Shown here: one piece after another, positions 1-9,115 of the stretch
How the letters are laid out: each line of letters opens with the position of its first letter
Numbering within the stretch: position 1 is the first letter of the stretch
Source of the DNA: Myxococcales bacterium
GTDB taxonomy: Bacteria; Myxococcota_A; Polyangia; Polyangiales; Ga0077539
Direction: 5' to 3'
Assembly (NCBI GenBank): GCA_016793325.1
Contig: JAEUKI010000067.1
Coordinates: 1-64,000, forward strand
DNA: 64,000 nt
Notes under the pieces: generated by a model
Told to the model about the DNA's origin: nothing
What the model saw: the letters and a program-made list of their open reading frames with translations, nothing else
The model's database searches: none
Made by a program: the position numbers and the translations under genes

Positions 1-1
1 C

Positions 2-718
2 AGCATTCTCGCACGTTTTCCGAGCGGGCCCGAGCGAGCGGGCGCTACTCCTTCGTTCGAGGGTCTCCGCGCCGCGGTCGAGGCGCACCGCGAACGGCGC
101 ACTTCGGATCCCACGCGACGACGATTCATCGTGTTCGTCACGGACGGAGGGGCCGGATGCAACGAGCAGCACTCGCTGGAGCGCTGCACATGCCTCGCGT
201 TGAGTGACCCAGAAGCCTGCGTCCGAAATCCAGACATCGGCCGAACTTCGTGCCTCGACGACGAACGGATTCTCGAGTTGCTTCGGCAGGCACGCAGCGA
301 AGGAATCGATACCTTCGTCATTGGACTGGTCGGGATGACTCTCCCACCACGAAACGAGATGATCTACCGTCGCTTCCTCGACGAGATCGCGGAAGCGGGC
401 GGGCGAGGCAACCCAACGAGTCCTCGCTACCTCGCAGCAACGAACACACGAGAAATCGAGACAGCGCTGTCGCGACCCATTCAAGAGATCGCGACCTGTT
501 TTCTTGCGAGACAGAGCAATCGTGTGATCGTAGGCGAGCGCTTGTACCACGAGGGAACGAGCATCGAGCGGGACCCAACCGAGCGGAACGGTTGGAACTG
601 GACCGACGCTTCGAACACGCGCATTCGGTTGTTCGGAAGCGCTTGTCAGCGCGCAGTCGAGAGCAACGTCCGTCGTTGGTACACACCGGCCATTGGAAGG
701 TGTCTGCCACCGGAGTGA
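2..718 (+). CDS. von Willebrand A domain protein, 5' end cut by window
   Basis: The frame is open from the first bases of the window, so the gene starts upstream and 238 residues are visible. The hydrophobic strand and loop FIVFVTDGGAGC and the later strand GIDTFVIGLVG are typical of the vWA alpha/beta fold (core strand with a metal-site loop, then helix and strand). About 100 residues follow that contain several cysteines (CFLARQ, CQRAVE, RCLPP), which suggests an exported protein with disulfides. The GTG at 131 lies inside the vWA strand and is not a credible start. The next gene downstream is 667 bp away, across inverted-repeat element A. Seen: frame and motifs. Inferred: secretion. Its specific role is unknown; vWA domains usually mediate metal-dependent protein binding. 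Confidence 0.7.
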   Translation, partial: SILARFPSGPERAGATPSFEGLRAAVEAHRERRTSDPTRRRFIVFVTDGGAGCNEQHSLERCTCLALSDPEACVRNPDIGRTSCLDDERILELLRQARSEGIDTFVIGLVGMTLPPRNEMIYRRFLDEIAEAGGRGNPTSPRYLAATNTREIETALSRPIQEIATCFLARQSNRVIVGERLYHEGTSIERDPTERNGWNWTDASNTRIRLFGSACQRAVESNVRRWYTPAIGRCLPPE

Positions 719-817
719 TCGCTGGAGCTTCGACTCGCGAGCGACGGGCCGCTGGGGTGTGATTGCCGTTCGTGCGCCGGGGAGGTTCGGCTCGAGGTTG
801 GGAGCCTCGCGATTCTG

Positions 818-1205
818 TCCTGAAAAATCGCTAACAGAACTCGCATGGCCGTGAGCCGGGAGCCAAGGGGCCCGGCAACAGCGCACCTGCAGTGCGGAGC
901 GCAGCGGGCTCTCGCCCGCAGCTACTCGCGTTGCTCGACGAAACGGCGCGGAGCTCGCCCACGGTCCGCGCGTGCAACGTGATCGTCGACACGAGTGCGC
1001 TGCAAATTCACGAACAGATACCGCCGAACGAGTCTAGGATCGGGTCGGTCGACGCGGACCGCTTGCGAGTCGATCGAGCGTTCAACGGGACGCCCTCGTA
1101 GCTGCGGGCGAGAGCCCGCTGCGCTCCGCACCGCAGGTGCGCTGTTGCCGGGCCCCTTGGCTCCCGGTTCGCGGCAACGCGGCTTTCGCTAGCGAATTTA
1201 CAGGA
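818..1205. repeat. Large inverted-repeat element A
   Basis: This fills most of the 667-bp gap between two plus-strand genes. Bases 853-925 pair with 1098-1170, with 71 of 73 positions complementary. A diverged outer part (818-860 against 1163-1205) matches at about 32 of 43 positions with no gap. The 172-bp centre (926-1097) is unrelated sequence. A transcript could fold into a hairpin of more than 100 bp. The mirrored short frames that start at 892 (plus) and 1131 (minus) are by-products of the symmetry. Part of the arm (GCCAAGGGGCCCGGCAAC) resembles sequence in element C at 56041-56363. It encodes no transposase. A non-autonomous mobile element (MITE-like) or a structured RNA/terminator is possible. 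Confidence 0.85.
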
Positions 1206-1385
1206 TCCTATCTTCGATCACCGACGCTCCTTCGGGACTCCCTGCCAACGCACGAACCGCAATCACACCCGGCCGCTGCTGACAGCGCATCGCGCTCGGG
1301 CTGAGAATTCTGCGGTCTCGTCCGCCGTTGAACCACGCGGGGCCCTCCAATTCGCCAGCGAGCGCAGTGTAGCATCGCGCTCGCC

Positions 1386-2180
1386 ATGGCTCGTGCTCCT
1401 CGCAAGCCCACCAAACCCGCTGCAAAGCCCTCGCGCAAACCCGCTGCGAAGCCCGCCAAGTCCGGCACCGCGGCCGGCGCTCGCTCGCTCGCGAAGACCG
1501 TCACCGCCGCGCGCAAGACAACGTCGGCGATGAAGAAGCGCTTCGACGCGCTCGTCGTGAAGATGGCGGTCGCGTCGAAGGACGAGGCGCGCGGGTGGGA
1601 CAGCTACTTCGAGTTCGCAGGGGAGATTCTGCGGGACAAGCTCTGGATCGCGGGCGGGTTCGATTCGGCGCAGCAGTGGCTCGAATCGGTCAGCGACGAG
1701 CCGTCGCGCTCGCTGCGACGCAACGTTCGTGTGGCCGAGAGCTCGAGCCCCGACGAGCAGGTGAAGTTCACGCGAAGCAAGATCACCCTCGCGCTCGCCC
1801 TCTTCGACGCGCGCGACGCGGCCGCGGCGAAGGCTCGCGGCGAAGCGTGGAAGCCCTCGGACGAGCCTCGCACCGTCGACTGGAAGACGCTGCGATTCGA
1901 CGTCGTGCGCGACGGGGCGAAGAAGAAGCTCTCGCTCGACGAGATCAAAGCACCCGAGCTGCAAGCGCTGATCGACGCGGTGAACGGCAAACCAACGGGC
2001 CGCGCGGACGCTGAGCCCACGGACACCGAGCGCGCCCTGCGCGCGGCGCTCGACGCGAGCGGCTTGGAGGACGTCACGATCGCGCAGCGCGATCATCGAT
2101 ACACCGTGGCCGGCGCGAGGGCAGACCAACTCGCGGCGCTCGGTCGCGCGCTCATCGAGGCGGCTCGCGCGGCGAAGTGA
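1386..2180 (+). CDS. KP-rich tailed conserved protein (paralogue of 53568-54353)
   Basis: A 264-residue protein. Residues 1-40 are a Lys/Pro/Ala tail built of KPTKPAAKP-like units, as in histone-H1-like bacterial proteins, so nucleic-acid binding is plausible. The rest is a soluble alpha/beta-type region of no family known to me: KKRFDAL, then DEARGWDSYFEFAGEILRDK, then SSSPDEQVKFTRSKITLAL, ending in a segment rich in Ala/Leu helices. The same architecture and many identical blocks occur in the minus-strand gene at 53568-54353, next to a Septu-like defence pair. The ATG at 1386 gives the full basic tail and matches the paralogue's MARKPTKP start. No clear Shine-Dalgarno is visible. Function unknown. 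Confidence 0.75.
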   Translation: MARAPRKPTKPAAKPSRKPAAKPAKSGTAAGARSLAKTVTAARKTTSAMKKRFDALVVKMAVASKDEARGWDSYFEFAGEILRDKLWIAGGFDSAQQWLESVSDEPSRSLRRNVRVAESSSPDEQVKFTRSKITLALALFDARDAAAAKARGEAWKPSDEPRTVDWKTLRFDVVRDGAKKKLSLDEIKAPELQALIDAVNGKPTGRADAEPTDTERALRAALDASGLEDVTIAQRDHRYTVAGARADQLAALGRALIEAARAAK

Positions 2181-2279
2181 CCGACGGCGGCGGCCGGACG
2201 ATTTCGTGTCGGGTCCCGCGGAGGGTTCGCGGACGTGCTTCTCGAGGGCCAACGACGGCCCCGGAAGGACACCATCCCG

Positions 2280-3587
2280 ATGAACACCCGCCGACTCATC
2301 CTCGCCTCGCTCGTTTCTGCGTCGCTCCTGGCTGGCTGCGCGGACGTCGACGCGCCCGTCGCGCAGAACGTCGACGCCCTCACCTCGAGCGAGCTGCCCG
2401 GCGCGTCCGTCGTGCGCCACTTCTTTCCCAACCGCGTGTGGATGCACAACAACGACAACTGCCCCGCCCCCGCGGGCCCTGGCTCGACGGGACGCGCGCT
2501 CTACAGCGTCCGCTCGCACCCGGGCAACCGCAACGTCGCGCTCGTCGCGTACACGCTTCTCTTCCGACGCGACTGCGGCTCGCTCGTGGGGCTCACCGCG
2601 CACGACGGCGACGCCGAGAACTTCTACGCCACGCTGCGGCGCGACTCGCGCTGCGCCAACGGCTGGGCCATCCACGCGATTCAGACCGTCGCCCACACGG
2701 GAACGCTGCCCGGCGAAGTGAACGAGCGCATCATCGACAGCTGCAACGCGCCCGGCGAGATCCTCGTGTCGCGCAACAAGCACGCGCTCTATCACAACAC
2801 CTCGCAGTGCACGCTCCGCGGCGACACGTGTTCCGAGGGCTACCGGGCCTCGTTCGACCTCGTCAACGCAGGGACCCGCACGTCGCAGCTCGTCGACGAC
2901 CTCGGGCCCCATGGATTCGCCAACGAGCGAGTGTGGACCGGCGACGACTACTTCTGCGGCGGTATCTCGAACAACGATCGCTCCGACTGCGGAACGCGCC
3001 CCGGCGTCGGCCTCGCGCGCTCGAGCGACCTCCCCGACGCCGACCGCCGAAAGATCACTGTGAAGAACGAAGCGGGCGCCGTCATCCGCGTTCGCTACCG
3101 TCGTGACGGCGAGATCGGGAGCTGGAACCAGATCACCGCGCCTCTCTCCGAATCGGTGACCCTCGACGACGACGTGGACGCCACCGTCGACGTCGAGATC
3201 CTCGTGTCCGAATACCTGTTCGACGGGTTTCACTGGGAGCCCGTGGTCCGGGGACTCCGGCTCGACCGCTCGAAGCAGACCCGCCTCACGGTGACGGGCA
3301 CCGTCTGGGACTACGACTACAGCGTCTCGCGCAGCTCGAACACGGTCAGCGTGACCTCCGCCGAGGCGCTCTGCGTCGCGCGCCACGGCGCTGGAACGAC
3401 CGCGCAGCTCGCGTTGCCAAACGGCACGCCGGGGGCCGGGTGGAACTACTTCTGCAACGCCGGCGGACAACTGTGGCCGCTCGATCTGCACGCCGGCTGC
3501 CGCGCCGTGCACGACGCCCCCGAGCTCTGGGCCAGCGTCGCGATCGACAACCTCGCCAGCCCGATCCTCTGCTACCGCCCCTTCTGA
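2280..3587 (+). CDS. Secreted lipoprotein, cysteine-rich, unknown function
   Basis: A 435-residue protein. The start at 2280 is preceded by GGAAGGA and opens a lipoprotein signal peptide (MNTRRLILAS, then LLAGC as lipobox, Cys about residue 20), so it should be lipid-anchored in the envelope. The mature part has about a dozen cysteines, probably in disulfides. A segment YTLLFRRDCG followed by AHDGDAENFYATL recalls the HxGDxE-type segment of VPS62-like domains, but the match is weak. An open frame runs further upstream to 2235 but lacks a signal peptide, so the later ATG is preferred. It converges on the subtilase gene at 3686, and the paired palindromes at 3620-3655 lie between the two stops. 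Confidence 0.75.
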   Translation: MNTRRLILASLVSASLLAGCADVDAPVAQNVDALTSSELPGASVVRHFFPNRVWMHNNDNCPAPAGPGSTGRALYSVRSHPGNRNVALVAYTLLFRRDCGSLVGLTAHDGDAENFYATLRRDSRCANGWAIHAIQTVAHTGTLPGEVNERIIDSCNAPGEILVSRNKHALYHNTSQCTLRGDTCSEGYRASFDLVNAGTRTSQLVDDLGPHGFANERVWTGDDYFCGGISNNDRSDCGTRPGVGLARSSDLPDADRRKITVKNEAGAVIRVRYRRDGEIGSWNQITAPLSESVTLDDDVDATVDVEILVSEYLFDGFHWEPVVRGLRLDRSKQTRLTVTGTVWDYDYSVSRSSNTVSVTSAEALCVARHGAGTTAQLALPNGTPGAGWNYFCNAGGQLWPLDLHAGCRAVHDAPELWASVAIDNLASPILCYRPF

Positions 3588-3619
3588 CGACCGCTGCTCG
3601 TTGGGCTCGGCGCCCGTTG

Positions 3620-3655
3620 GGACCGATCGGTCCTCACTCGGGACCGATCGGTCCC
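3620..3655. repeat. Paired GATC-centred palindromes, locus 1
   Basis: Two copies of the 14-bp perfect palindrome GGACCGATCGGTCC start at 3620 and 3641, exactly 21 bp apart (the second is extended to 16 bp). They sit between the convergent stops of the lipoprotein gene (3587) and the subtilase gene (3686) and are followed by TGAGAAA. The same pair with the same spacing recurs at 48118, 50323 and 54498. Here it could act as a bidirectional terminator or as a protein-binding site. Confidence 0.85.
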
Positions 3656-3685
3656 AGTGAGAAACCCTGCGTCCCACGCCCGTTT

Positions 3686-5062
3686 TCAGCGGTCGAGCTC
3701 GGCGAGCGCCCGATCGAACGCGGCGCGGGTGCCCGCGGCGGGCTCGGGGCTCGCCGCGATGGACTCGAGCCCCATCGGCGCGTGGATCGAGTGCGCGCTC
3801 GCGAGGTCCGCGGCGAGAAGGGCGGTGGCGTCGACGATTCCCGCGCCCATTCCAGCGGTGTTCGATCCCGGCGCAAACGGTCGCGCGGTGCGCCGCAAGA
3901 GTCGCTCGAACACGACGGACACGTTGCTCGCGCCGAGCTTGTCGACGAGCGCCGCGCGGCCTCCGTGCTTCTCGAGCCAGAGTGCCGCGATGCCCGCCAC
4001 GGTCGCGACCGCGAACGACGTCCCTTTGCTTCGCAACACGAGCTCGTTGCCTTGCGCGTCCCAGCCCGCGCGCCACACGCCGTAGCCCGGAGCGCTGATC
4101 GCCACACAGGCGCCGCGAGAGCTGTGCTTCCACGGGCGGTCTTCGACATCGACCGCGCCGACCGCGATCACGAGAGGGTCGCGCGCGGGCCAGCCGGGGA
4201 TGGGCGAGTAGTTTCCCGCGGCGGCACACAGAATCATGCCCTCGCGCACGGCGCGCTCGATCGCGGCGTGCAGCGCGGCGCTCGGGACGCCGCCGAGGCT
4301 CATCGACACGACGTCGCATCCGCACGCGCGCGCGTAGTCGATGGACTCCGCGAGCGCGCGCTGCGACAGCAGCACCACGTTGTCCGTCACCCGCAGCGGG
4401 ACGAGCGACGCGTCCGGCGCCACGCCGAGCACTTCGTGCGCGCCATCGGGCTTCTGTCCCGAAGGCGAGATCAGCACGCTCGCGGTCCCCGTCCCGTGAA
4501 ACGGCGTGAACCCCGCCCCTGGATCGAGCGCTGTTGCGTCCGCGAGAAACCCTCGCGCGAGCGTCTCGTCGACGCGCGGGCTCACCTCCGAGTGCCGCGT
4601 GTAGCCCGTGTCCGGGTGCGCGATCCGCACGCCGCGACCGCGCACGGTTTGGTGCAGCCCCGCGACGCGCGCGCTCTCTAGCAGCCAATCGATCGAGCTC
4701 GAACCGGGGCCGAAGTCTCCGGAGGCGAAGGCCGATTCGAGCCCGCGCGCGGCGGTGGCGTCGGGCGTGTCGAGGGAGCCCCACGCTTGCCACTCGGTCT
4801 CGAAGAGCGGCTCGACGTGATCGATCGTGCGCGGCTCGTTCGCGTTGTGTTCGTCGCGGAGCCTTTCGACGAGCGTCCACGCCTCGTCGCAGGGCAGCGC
4901 GCGACCGTCTTCGGTCGTCGCGATCCAGCAGCGTGGCTCTGCGCCAAACGGACGCACGGTCCACCAGAACCCGCTCGCGGTTCCGAGCCGCGCTTCGAGC
5001 TCAGCCAAGGGCGCGCTGCTCACGAGAAAGAGTCCTTCGAACCTCGCGACGACGTTTGCCAT
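3686..5062 (-). CDS. Subtilisin-like serine protease (S8 family)
   Basis: A 458-residue peptidase. The catalytic triad is visible: Asp151 in AHPDTGY, His189 in PFHGTGTAS and Ser349 in GTSFAVA, with oxyanion Asn284 in AAGN. Residues 1-120 form an N-terminal extension without a signal peptide, so the enzyme is either cytoplasmic or exported by an unusual route, or the extension acts as a propeptide. There is no obvious C-terminal sorting domain. It stands alone between a convergent lipoprotein gene and the aguAB group. The ATG at 5062 is the first in frame and begins a sensible MANVVARFEG sequence. Substrate unknown. Confidence 0.9.
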   Translation of the reverse strand: MANVVARFEGLFLVSSAPLAELEARLGTASGFWWTVRPFGAEPRCWIATTEDGRALPCDEAWTLVERLRDEHNANEPRTIDHVEPLFETEWQAWGSLDTPDATAARGLESAFASGDFGPGSSSIDWLLESARVAGLHQTVRGRGVRIAHPDTGYTRHSEVSPRVDETLARGFLADATALDPGAGFTPFHGTGTASVLISPSGQKPDGAHEVLGVAPDASLVPLRVTDNVVLLSQRALAESIDYARACGCDVVSMSLGGVPSAALHAAIERAVREGMILCAAAGNYSPIPGWPARDPLVIAVGAVDVEDRPWKHSSRGACVAISAPGYGVWRAGWDAQGNELVLRSKGTSFAVATVAGIAALWLEKHGGRAALVDKLGASNVSVVFERLLRRTARPFAPGSNTAGMGAGIVDATALLAADLASAHSIHAPMGLESIAASPEPAAGTRAAFDRALAELDR

Positions 5063-5112
5063 GCTTCCCTCCGCGCGCTCGTTGTACGAGCGTCTCGAGC
5101 CCTAAGGTGACG

Positions 5113-5994
5113 TCACACTTTTGTGACGCCGTCGGCGGTCGCGAGCGTCCCATAGAGCTCTGGGCGGCGGTCGCGAAAGAACCCCCACGCCGCGCGCATC
5201 CTCCGCGCGTAACCAATGTCGAAGGTCGCGATCGCGAGCCCCTCCTGCGTTCGATCGAGCACGGCGGCGAAGTCCCCGCGGTGATCCGCGCAGAAGGAGC
5301 TTCCGTAGAACACCTGGCCGCCCTCGTCCCCGATGCGGTTGCTCGCGCACACCGGAACGACGTTGCTCACCGCGTGCCCGATCATCGCCCGATGCCAAGG
5401 GTCTCGCGTGTCGAGCGAGCTGTCGTGGGGCTCGCTCCCGATCGCCGTCGGGTACAAGAGCAGGTCCGCGCCCTTCAGCATCATCGCGCGCGCGCACTCG
5501 GGGTACCACTGATCCCAGCAGATCCCCACGCCGATCACGCCGTAGCGGGTCCGCCACACTTGAAAACCGGTGTCCCCCGGTCGAAAGTAGTACTTCTCTT
5601 CGTACCCCGGTCCGTCGGGGATGTGCGACTTGCGGTAGAGCCCCAGCTCGCGGCCGTCAGCGTCCACCATCACGAGGCTGTTGTAGTAGGCCTGCCCGGC
5701 CTTCTCGAACACGCTCACCGGGATGACCACCGAGAGCTCTTTGGCGAGCTCTTTCATGCGCGCGATCGTCGGGTGCCCTTCGATCGGCCGCGCCCTGAGA
5801 AACTCGGTCTCGACCTCGGTCTTGCAGAAGTACGGCCCTTCGAAGAGCTCGCTCGGGAGGATCACCTGCGCGCCTGCCTTCGCGGCCTCGCGGATCCAGT
5901 GGACGACGCGCGCGACGTTCTCTTCGACCGTGCCGTTGAGGGGGCACTGGATCATCGCGACGGTGAGCTTCTCGTGGGTCTCGGCGGTGCTCAT
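5113..5994 (-). CDS. aguB: N-carbamoylputrescine amidohydrolase
   Basis: A 293-residue nitrilase-superfamily enzyme that hydrolyses N-carbamoylputrescine to putrescine, CO2 and ammonia. The Glu-Lys-Cys triad is visible: Glu in LPSELFEGPYF, Lys in YRKSHIPDGPGYEEK and Cys in GICWDQWYPE. These blocks are characteristic of the AguB branch. The ATG at 5994 overlaps the stop of aguA by four bases (ATGA), so the two are translationally coupled and complete the agmatine route to putrescine. The length is normal for the family. A large shadow frame runs further upstream, but only this start makes a nitrilase N-terminus (LTVAMIQCPL). Confidence 0.95.
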   Translation of the reverse strand: MSTAETHEKLTVAMIQCPLNGTVEENVARVVHWIREAAKAGAQVILPSELFEGPYFCKTEVETEFLRARPIEGHPTIARMKELAKELSVVIPVSVFEKAGQAYYNSLVMVDADGRELGLYRKSHIPDGPGYEEKYYFRPGDTGFQVWRTRYGVIGVGICWDQWYPECARAMMLKGADLLLYPTAIGSEPHDSSLDTRDPWHRAMIGHAVSNVVPVCASNRIGDEGGQVFYGSSFCADHRGDFAAVLDRTQEGLAIATFDIGYARRMRAAWGFFRDRRPELYGTLATADGVTKV

Positions 5995-7064
5995 GAGTGG
6001 ACTCCCCTTCGCGCGGCGAGCGGCGTCGGCTGCTGTTGCGAAATACAGTGAAACGCCCCGCCGCCTTCGAGCACTTCTCGCGCTCGAACGCCGACGGTCT
6101 TGCGCCCTGCGAACACCTTCGCGATCGCCTCGACCGCGCGCGCGTCGGCCTCGACGCCGTACGTGGGGACCACCACCGCGCGATTGCCGATGTAGAAGTT
6201 GACGTAGCTCGCGGGCATCACCGCGCCGTCTTCGTCCTCGACGAGCCCGGGGCTCGGAACGGTGACGACCTCGAGCAACCGCCCTCGCGCGTCCTTCATC
6301 GCGCGAAGTTCGCGCTCGATCTCTGCGAGGACCTTGGCGTTGGGGTCCTCTTCGGACTCGGCCCGCATGCACATCACGACGCCCGGCGCGACGAAGCGCG
6401 CGATCGTGTCGATGTGCCCGTCGGTGTGGTCGTTGAGCAAGCCCTCTTTGATCCACAAGACGACGCTCGCGCCGAAGGCTCGCTTCACGCGGGCCTCGAT
6501 GTCCGCGCGCGTGAGGCTCGGGTTGCGGTTGGCGTTGAGCAGGCACTGCTCGGTCGTGAGCACGGTGCCTTCGCCGTCGACCTCGATGGCGCCGCCCTCC
6601 AAGATGAATTCGTGTGCCACCGTCGGCAGCCCCGCGAGCGCGGCGATCGCGCTCGACACGTCGGCGTCGTGCGGGAGAACGTATTTTTCGCCCCAGCCGT
6701 TGAAGCGAAAGCGCGCCGCGACGAGCGCTCCGTCGTCGCGCTCCATGAAGATCGGCGCTGTGTCTCGCAGCCAGATGTCGCCGAACGGGCAGTCGTAGAA
6801 GCTCGCGTCGAGCCCGACGAGCGCGCGCTCTGCGTCCGCGCGGGCCTTGGCGGTCGGGACGAGCACCTTCAGCGCCTCGCCCTGCCGCGTCCCGGTCTCG
6901 GGGTCGACGTCGACGATCGCGCGACAGAGGGCGGTAAATGCTTCTTGCACCGCGGGGAGAGACTCTTGCCAGAGCTCTTCGTGGCTCGGCCACGCTAGCC
7001 ACACCGCGTCGTGCGGCGCCCACTCGGCGGGCATGCGCACGGTCGTCTCGCTTCGTTCGGTCAC
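5991..7064 (-). CDS. aguA: Agmatine deiminase
   Basis: An enzyme of about 357 residues of the guanidino-group-modifying fold that converts agmatine to N-carbamoylputrescine and ammonia. It shows the family's MPAEWAPHDAVWLAWP opening, HTDGHIDTIARF in the centre, and the catalytic Cys near the C-terminus in GGGAFHCISQQQP. The GTG at 7064 is chosen because family members usually have about ten residues before MPAEW; the ATG at 7034 is the alternative and neither has a convincing Shine-Dalgarno. It lies 10 bp downstream of the MYXO-CTERM gene on the same strand and overlaps aguB. With aguB it makes putrescine from arginine-derived agmatine. Confidence 0.93.
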   Translation of the reverse strand: MTERSETTVRMPAEWAPHDAVWLAWPSHEELWQESLPAVQEAFTALCRAIVDVDPETGTRQGEALKVLVPTAKARADAERALVGLDASFYDCPFGDIWLRDTAPIFMERDDGALVAARFRFNGWGEKYVLPHDADVSSAIAALAGLPTVAHEFILEGGAIEVDGEGTVLTTEQCLLNANRNPSLTRADIEARVKRAFGASVVLWIKEGLLNDHTDGHIDTIARFVAPGVVMCMRAESEEDPNAKVLAEIERELRAMKDARGRLLEVVTVPSPGLVEDEDGAVMPASYVNFYIGNRAVVVPTYGVEADARAVEAIAKVFAGRKTVGVRAREVLEGGGAFHCISQQQPTPLAARRGVHS

Positions 7065-7074
7065 GGCCGATTGA

Positions 7075-8610
7075 CTACCGCGACCGATCGACGCTGCAAA
7101 TGGGTGTTTTGTCTGCGCGACGTCGAGCGCGGAGCATCGCCGCTGCGAGCGCCGCGAGCGAGAACAACCACCCGCCGCGCGATCGCGAAGCGCCGCCGTC
7201 AACGGTCGCGCGACAGGCGCAGCCGCCGCCGGGCGAGCCCGTCGTTCCGCTCTCGCTGCCGACGATTCCACCGTCGGTCGGCTGCGCGTCGGGGGGCGGT
7301 CGCGTATCGGGCGGCGCGACGCCAGCGTCGACCGAGTAGTTCTGGACGCGCTGCGCATAGAGCAGGGATCGCCCGCCGCTCGCGTACGCATAGGCATCGG
7401 AGCACGAAGCGACGGCGCGCTCGAAATCGAACACCTCGATGTCTCGAAGGCGATCGCGCGTCGTGAGCATGATCCAGATCACGTCGATGTCGTTTTCGCG
7501 AGGCTCTGGCGGGAGCGACGCGTCGCCGAACGCAGACCCATCGGGGCTGCGCGTGGGCGGGATCGTGACCGCTGGTGGGTTGCGCGGACCGTTGGCTCGG
7601 ATGATGTCGCCGACGCCGAAGTCCACGCGACGACCGCGGATTTCGAGGCCGCGATCGCCGGGGTCTGGGCCGGTCGAGGGCGTGATCGTTCCGCCGTTTT
7701 CGTCGCGAAACATCCCCACGTCGGGATCCGCGATCAAGAACGACGGCTCGACGTCTTCGGGCGCGAGGACGCCCATCAGGTACAGGTCCAGCGACGAGAA
7801 TCGAAACGTCGGAGGCTCGGTGCGAAACACGCCGGGCGCTGTCTCTCGCCAGTTGTTTCCCTCGAGCGGTGATCCGCCGGAGTGAACGAAGAACGACCAG
7901 TGAACGCGATCGCGCCCGAGCAGCACTTGAGGGGTCAGCATCGCGGGCGTCACGCCGCTGTCCGTCGTCGCTCCGTCGGTCGTCTCGCTCGCGTCGCTCG
8001 CGGCGTCGCCCGCTTCGCCCGCGTCGTTGGCAGAGGCATCTGGCGTGGAGATTCCCGCGTCCATCGCGACGCCTTGCCCTGTGGGCATCGGCGGCAGCAA
8101 CGGCTGCGGTCCCCAGCGGTGACCGAACTCTTGCGTGCAGACTTGAAAGTTTCCGAACTGGCCGGCTGCGTTGAGATACAGGCTCCAGCTGTTGAGCCAC
8201 ACGAAGCCGATCAACGGAAACGCGGTTCCTGCGGTCGCGTTGAGGTCCCACGTCTCGCGGCCGCCCTGCCGCTGCCCGATGCCTCGAACGGTGTTCTTGA
8301 TCGGGAGATAGAACGCGAGGGCGCTGCCGAAGCTCATCCGGCTCTGCATCACCGCGATGAAGCGCGCCCGGGGAGCGTCAGGGATCTCTGAAATAATCCT
8401 GGTGACCTCAGCGACGAACGCGAGCGTGTCCGCCGTGTTCGACGTGGGAACGCGCCCCCCGTACGGCGTCGCCGCGTTGACCTCGTCCACGAGCACATAC
8501 CCGTTGCGGGTCAACCGAACGAGCTCGAGCGCTTCGGCGGACCGAGGCGCGAGCCCCAACGACAACGAGACGCACGCCAACGCAAAACAACGCTGCCCAA
8601 GTGCCAACAC
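7075..8610 (-). CDS. Secreted protein with MYXO-CTERM-like anchor
   Basis: A 511-residue exported protein with signal peptide cleaved near RSAEA-LEL. The N-terminal half contains TQEFGHRWG, which looks like a decayed zinc-peptidase helix (HExxH replaced by QEFGH) seen in related myxobacterial proteins. An Asp/Ala/Gly/Thr-rich linker of low complexity follows (about residues 190-225), then a second conserved part with SLDLYLMGVLAPEDV. The C-terminus has GGGCAC, a membrane helix (WLFSLAALAAAML) and RARRR, the tripartite sorting tail attributed to myxosortase processing. The GTG at 8610 gives the complete signal peptide. It probably heads the minus-strand unit that continues into aguA. Enzyme activity is doubtful. 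Confidence 0.8.
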   Translation of the reverse strand: MLALGQRCFALACVSLSLGLAPRSAEALELVRLTRNGYVLVDEVNAATPYGGRVPTSNTADTLAFVAEVTRIISEIPDAPRARFIAVMQSRMSFGSALAFYLPIKNTVRGIGQRQGGRETWDLNATAGTAFPLIGFVWLNSWSLYLNAAGQFGNFQVCTQEFGHRWGPQPLLPPMPTGQGVAMDAGISTPDASANDAGEAGDAASDASETTDGATTDSGVTPAMLTPQVLLGRDRVHWSFFVHSGGSPLEGNNWRETAPGVFRTEPPTFRFSSLDLYLMGVLAPEDVEPSFLIADPDVGMFRDENGGTITPSTGPDPGDRGLEIRGRRVDFGVGDIIRANGPRNPPAVTIPPTRSPDGSAFGDASLPPEPRENDIDVIWIMLTTRDRLRDIEVFDFERAVASCSDAYAYASGGRSLLYAQRVQNYSVDAGVAPPDTRPPPDAQPTDGGIVGSESGTTGSPGGGCACRATVDGGASRSRGGWLFSLAALAAAMLRARRRADKTPICSVDRSR

Positions 8611-8635
8611 GACGCGGGGAGCGTACCGCGCGGAG

Positions 8636-9112
8636 TTACGCGGGCGCGAGCAGCAATCGCCCGAGCTGTTCGAGCGCCATCACGTAGCCGTCGCGACCGA
8701 ACCCCTCGATCCGTCCGAGGCACGCCGCCCCAGTGATCGAACGCCGACGAAACTCTTCGCGCGCGGAGGTGTTCGTGAGGTGCACTTCGATCACAGGGAT
8801 CTCGATCGCGCGGATCGCGTCGTGGATCGCGACGCTCGTGTGCGTGTATCCGCCCGGGTTGATGATCACGCCCCCGTGCGTCGCCCGCGCGTTGTGCAGG
8901 TGATCGATCAGCGCGCCTTCGTGATTGGACTGCGCGCACACGACCGTGAGCCCGAGCGCGCGCCCTCGCTCGATGAGCGACGCGTCGATCTCGACGAGCG
9001 TCGTGGTCCCGTACACAGACGGCTCGCGAAACCCCAAGAGATTCAAATTGGGCCCGTGCAACACCAGCACGGATCGCGCCCGGCTCGCGGGCTGGGCGCC
9101 TCGGTCGCTCAT
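8636..9112 (-). CDS. aroQ: Type II 3-dehydroquinate dehydratase
   Basis: A 158-residue enzyme of the shikimate pathway that dehydrates 3-dehydroquinate to 3-dehydroshikimate. Family blocks are intact: LHGPNLNLLGFREPSVYG (catalytic Tyr, Arg), QSNHEGALIDHLH, INPGGYTHTSVAIHDA (Asn/His active-site region) and EVHLTNTSAREEFR. The length is normal. It starts three bases after the Roadblock gene stop, so the two are likely co-transcribed, an unexpected pairing of a metabolic enzyme with a GTPase-regulator fold. Confidence 0.96.
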   Translation of the reverse strand: MSDRGAQPASRARSVLVLHGPNLNLLGFREPSVYGTTTLVEIDASLIERGRALGLTVVCAQSNHEGALIDHLHNARATHGGVIINPGGYTHTSVAIHDAIRAIEIPVIEVHLTNTSAREEFRRRSITGAACLGRIEGFGRDGYVMALEQLGRLLLAPA

Positions 9113-9115
9113 CGA

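Noticed and set aside
892..1131. Two 69-codon frames on opposite strands with the same first eleven residues
   Set aside because: They arise because both lie in the arms of inverted-repeat element A; no protein-like features.
1263..4964. Very long minus-strand open frame (1233 codons) and similar Arg-rich frames elsewhere
   Set aside because: The translations are low-complexity and rich in Arg/Ala/Gly, run antisense to genes with clear domains, and lack ribosome-binding sites. High GC removes stop codons from shadow frames.
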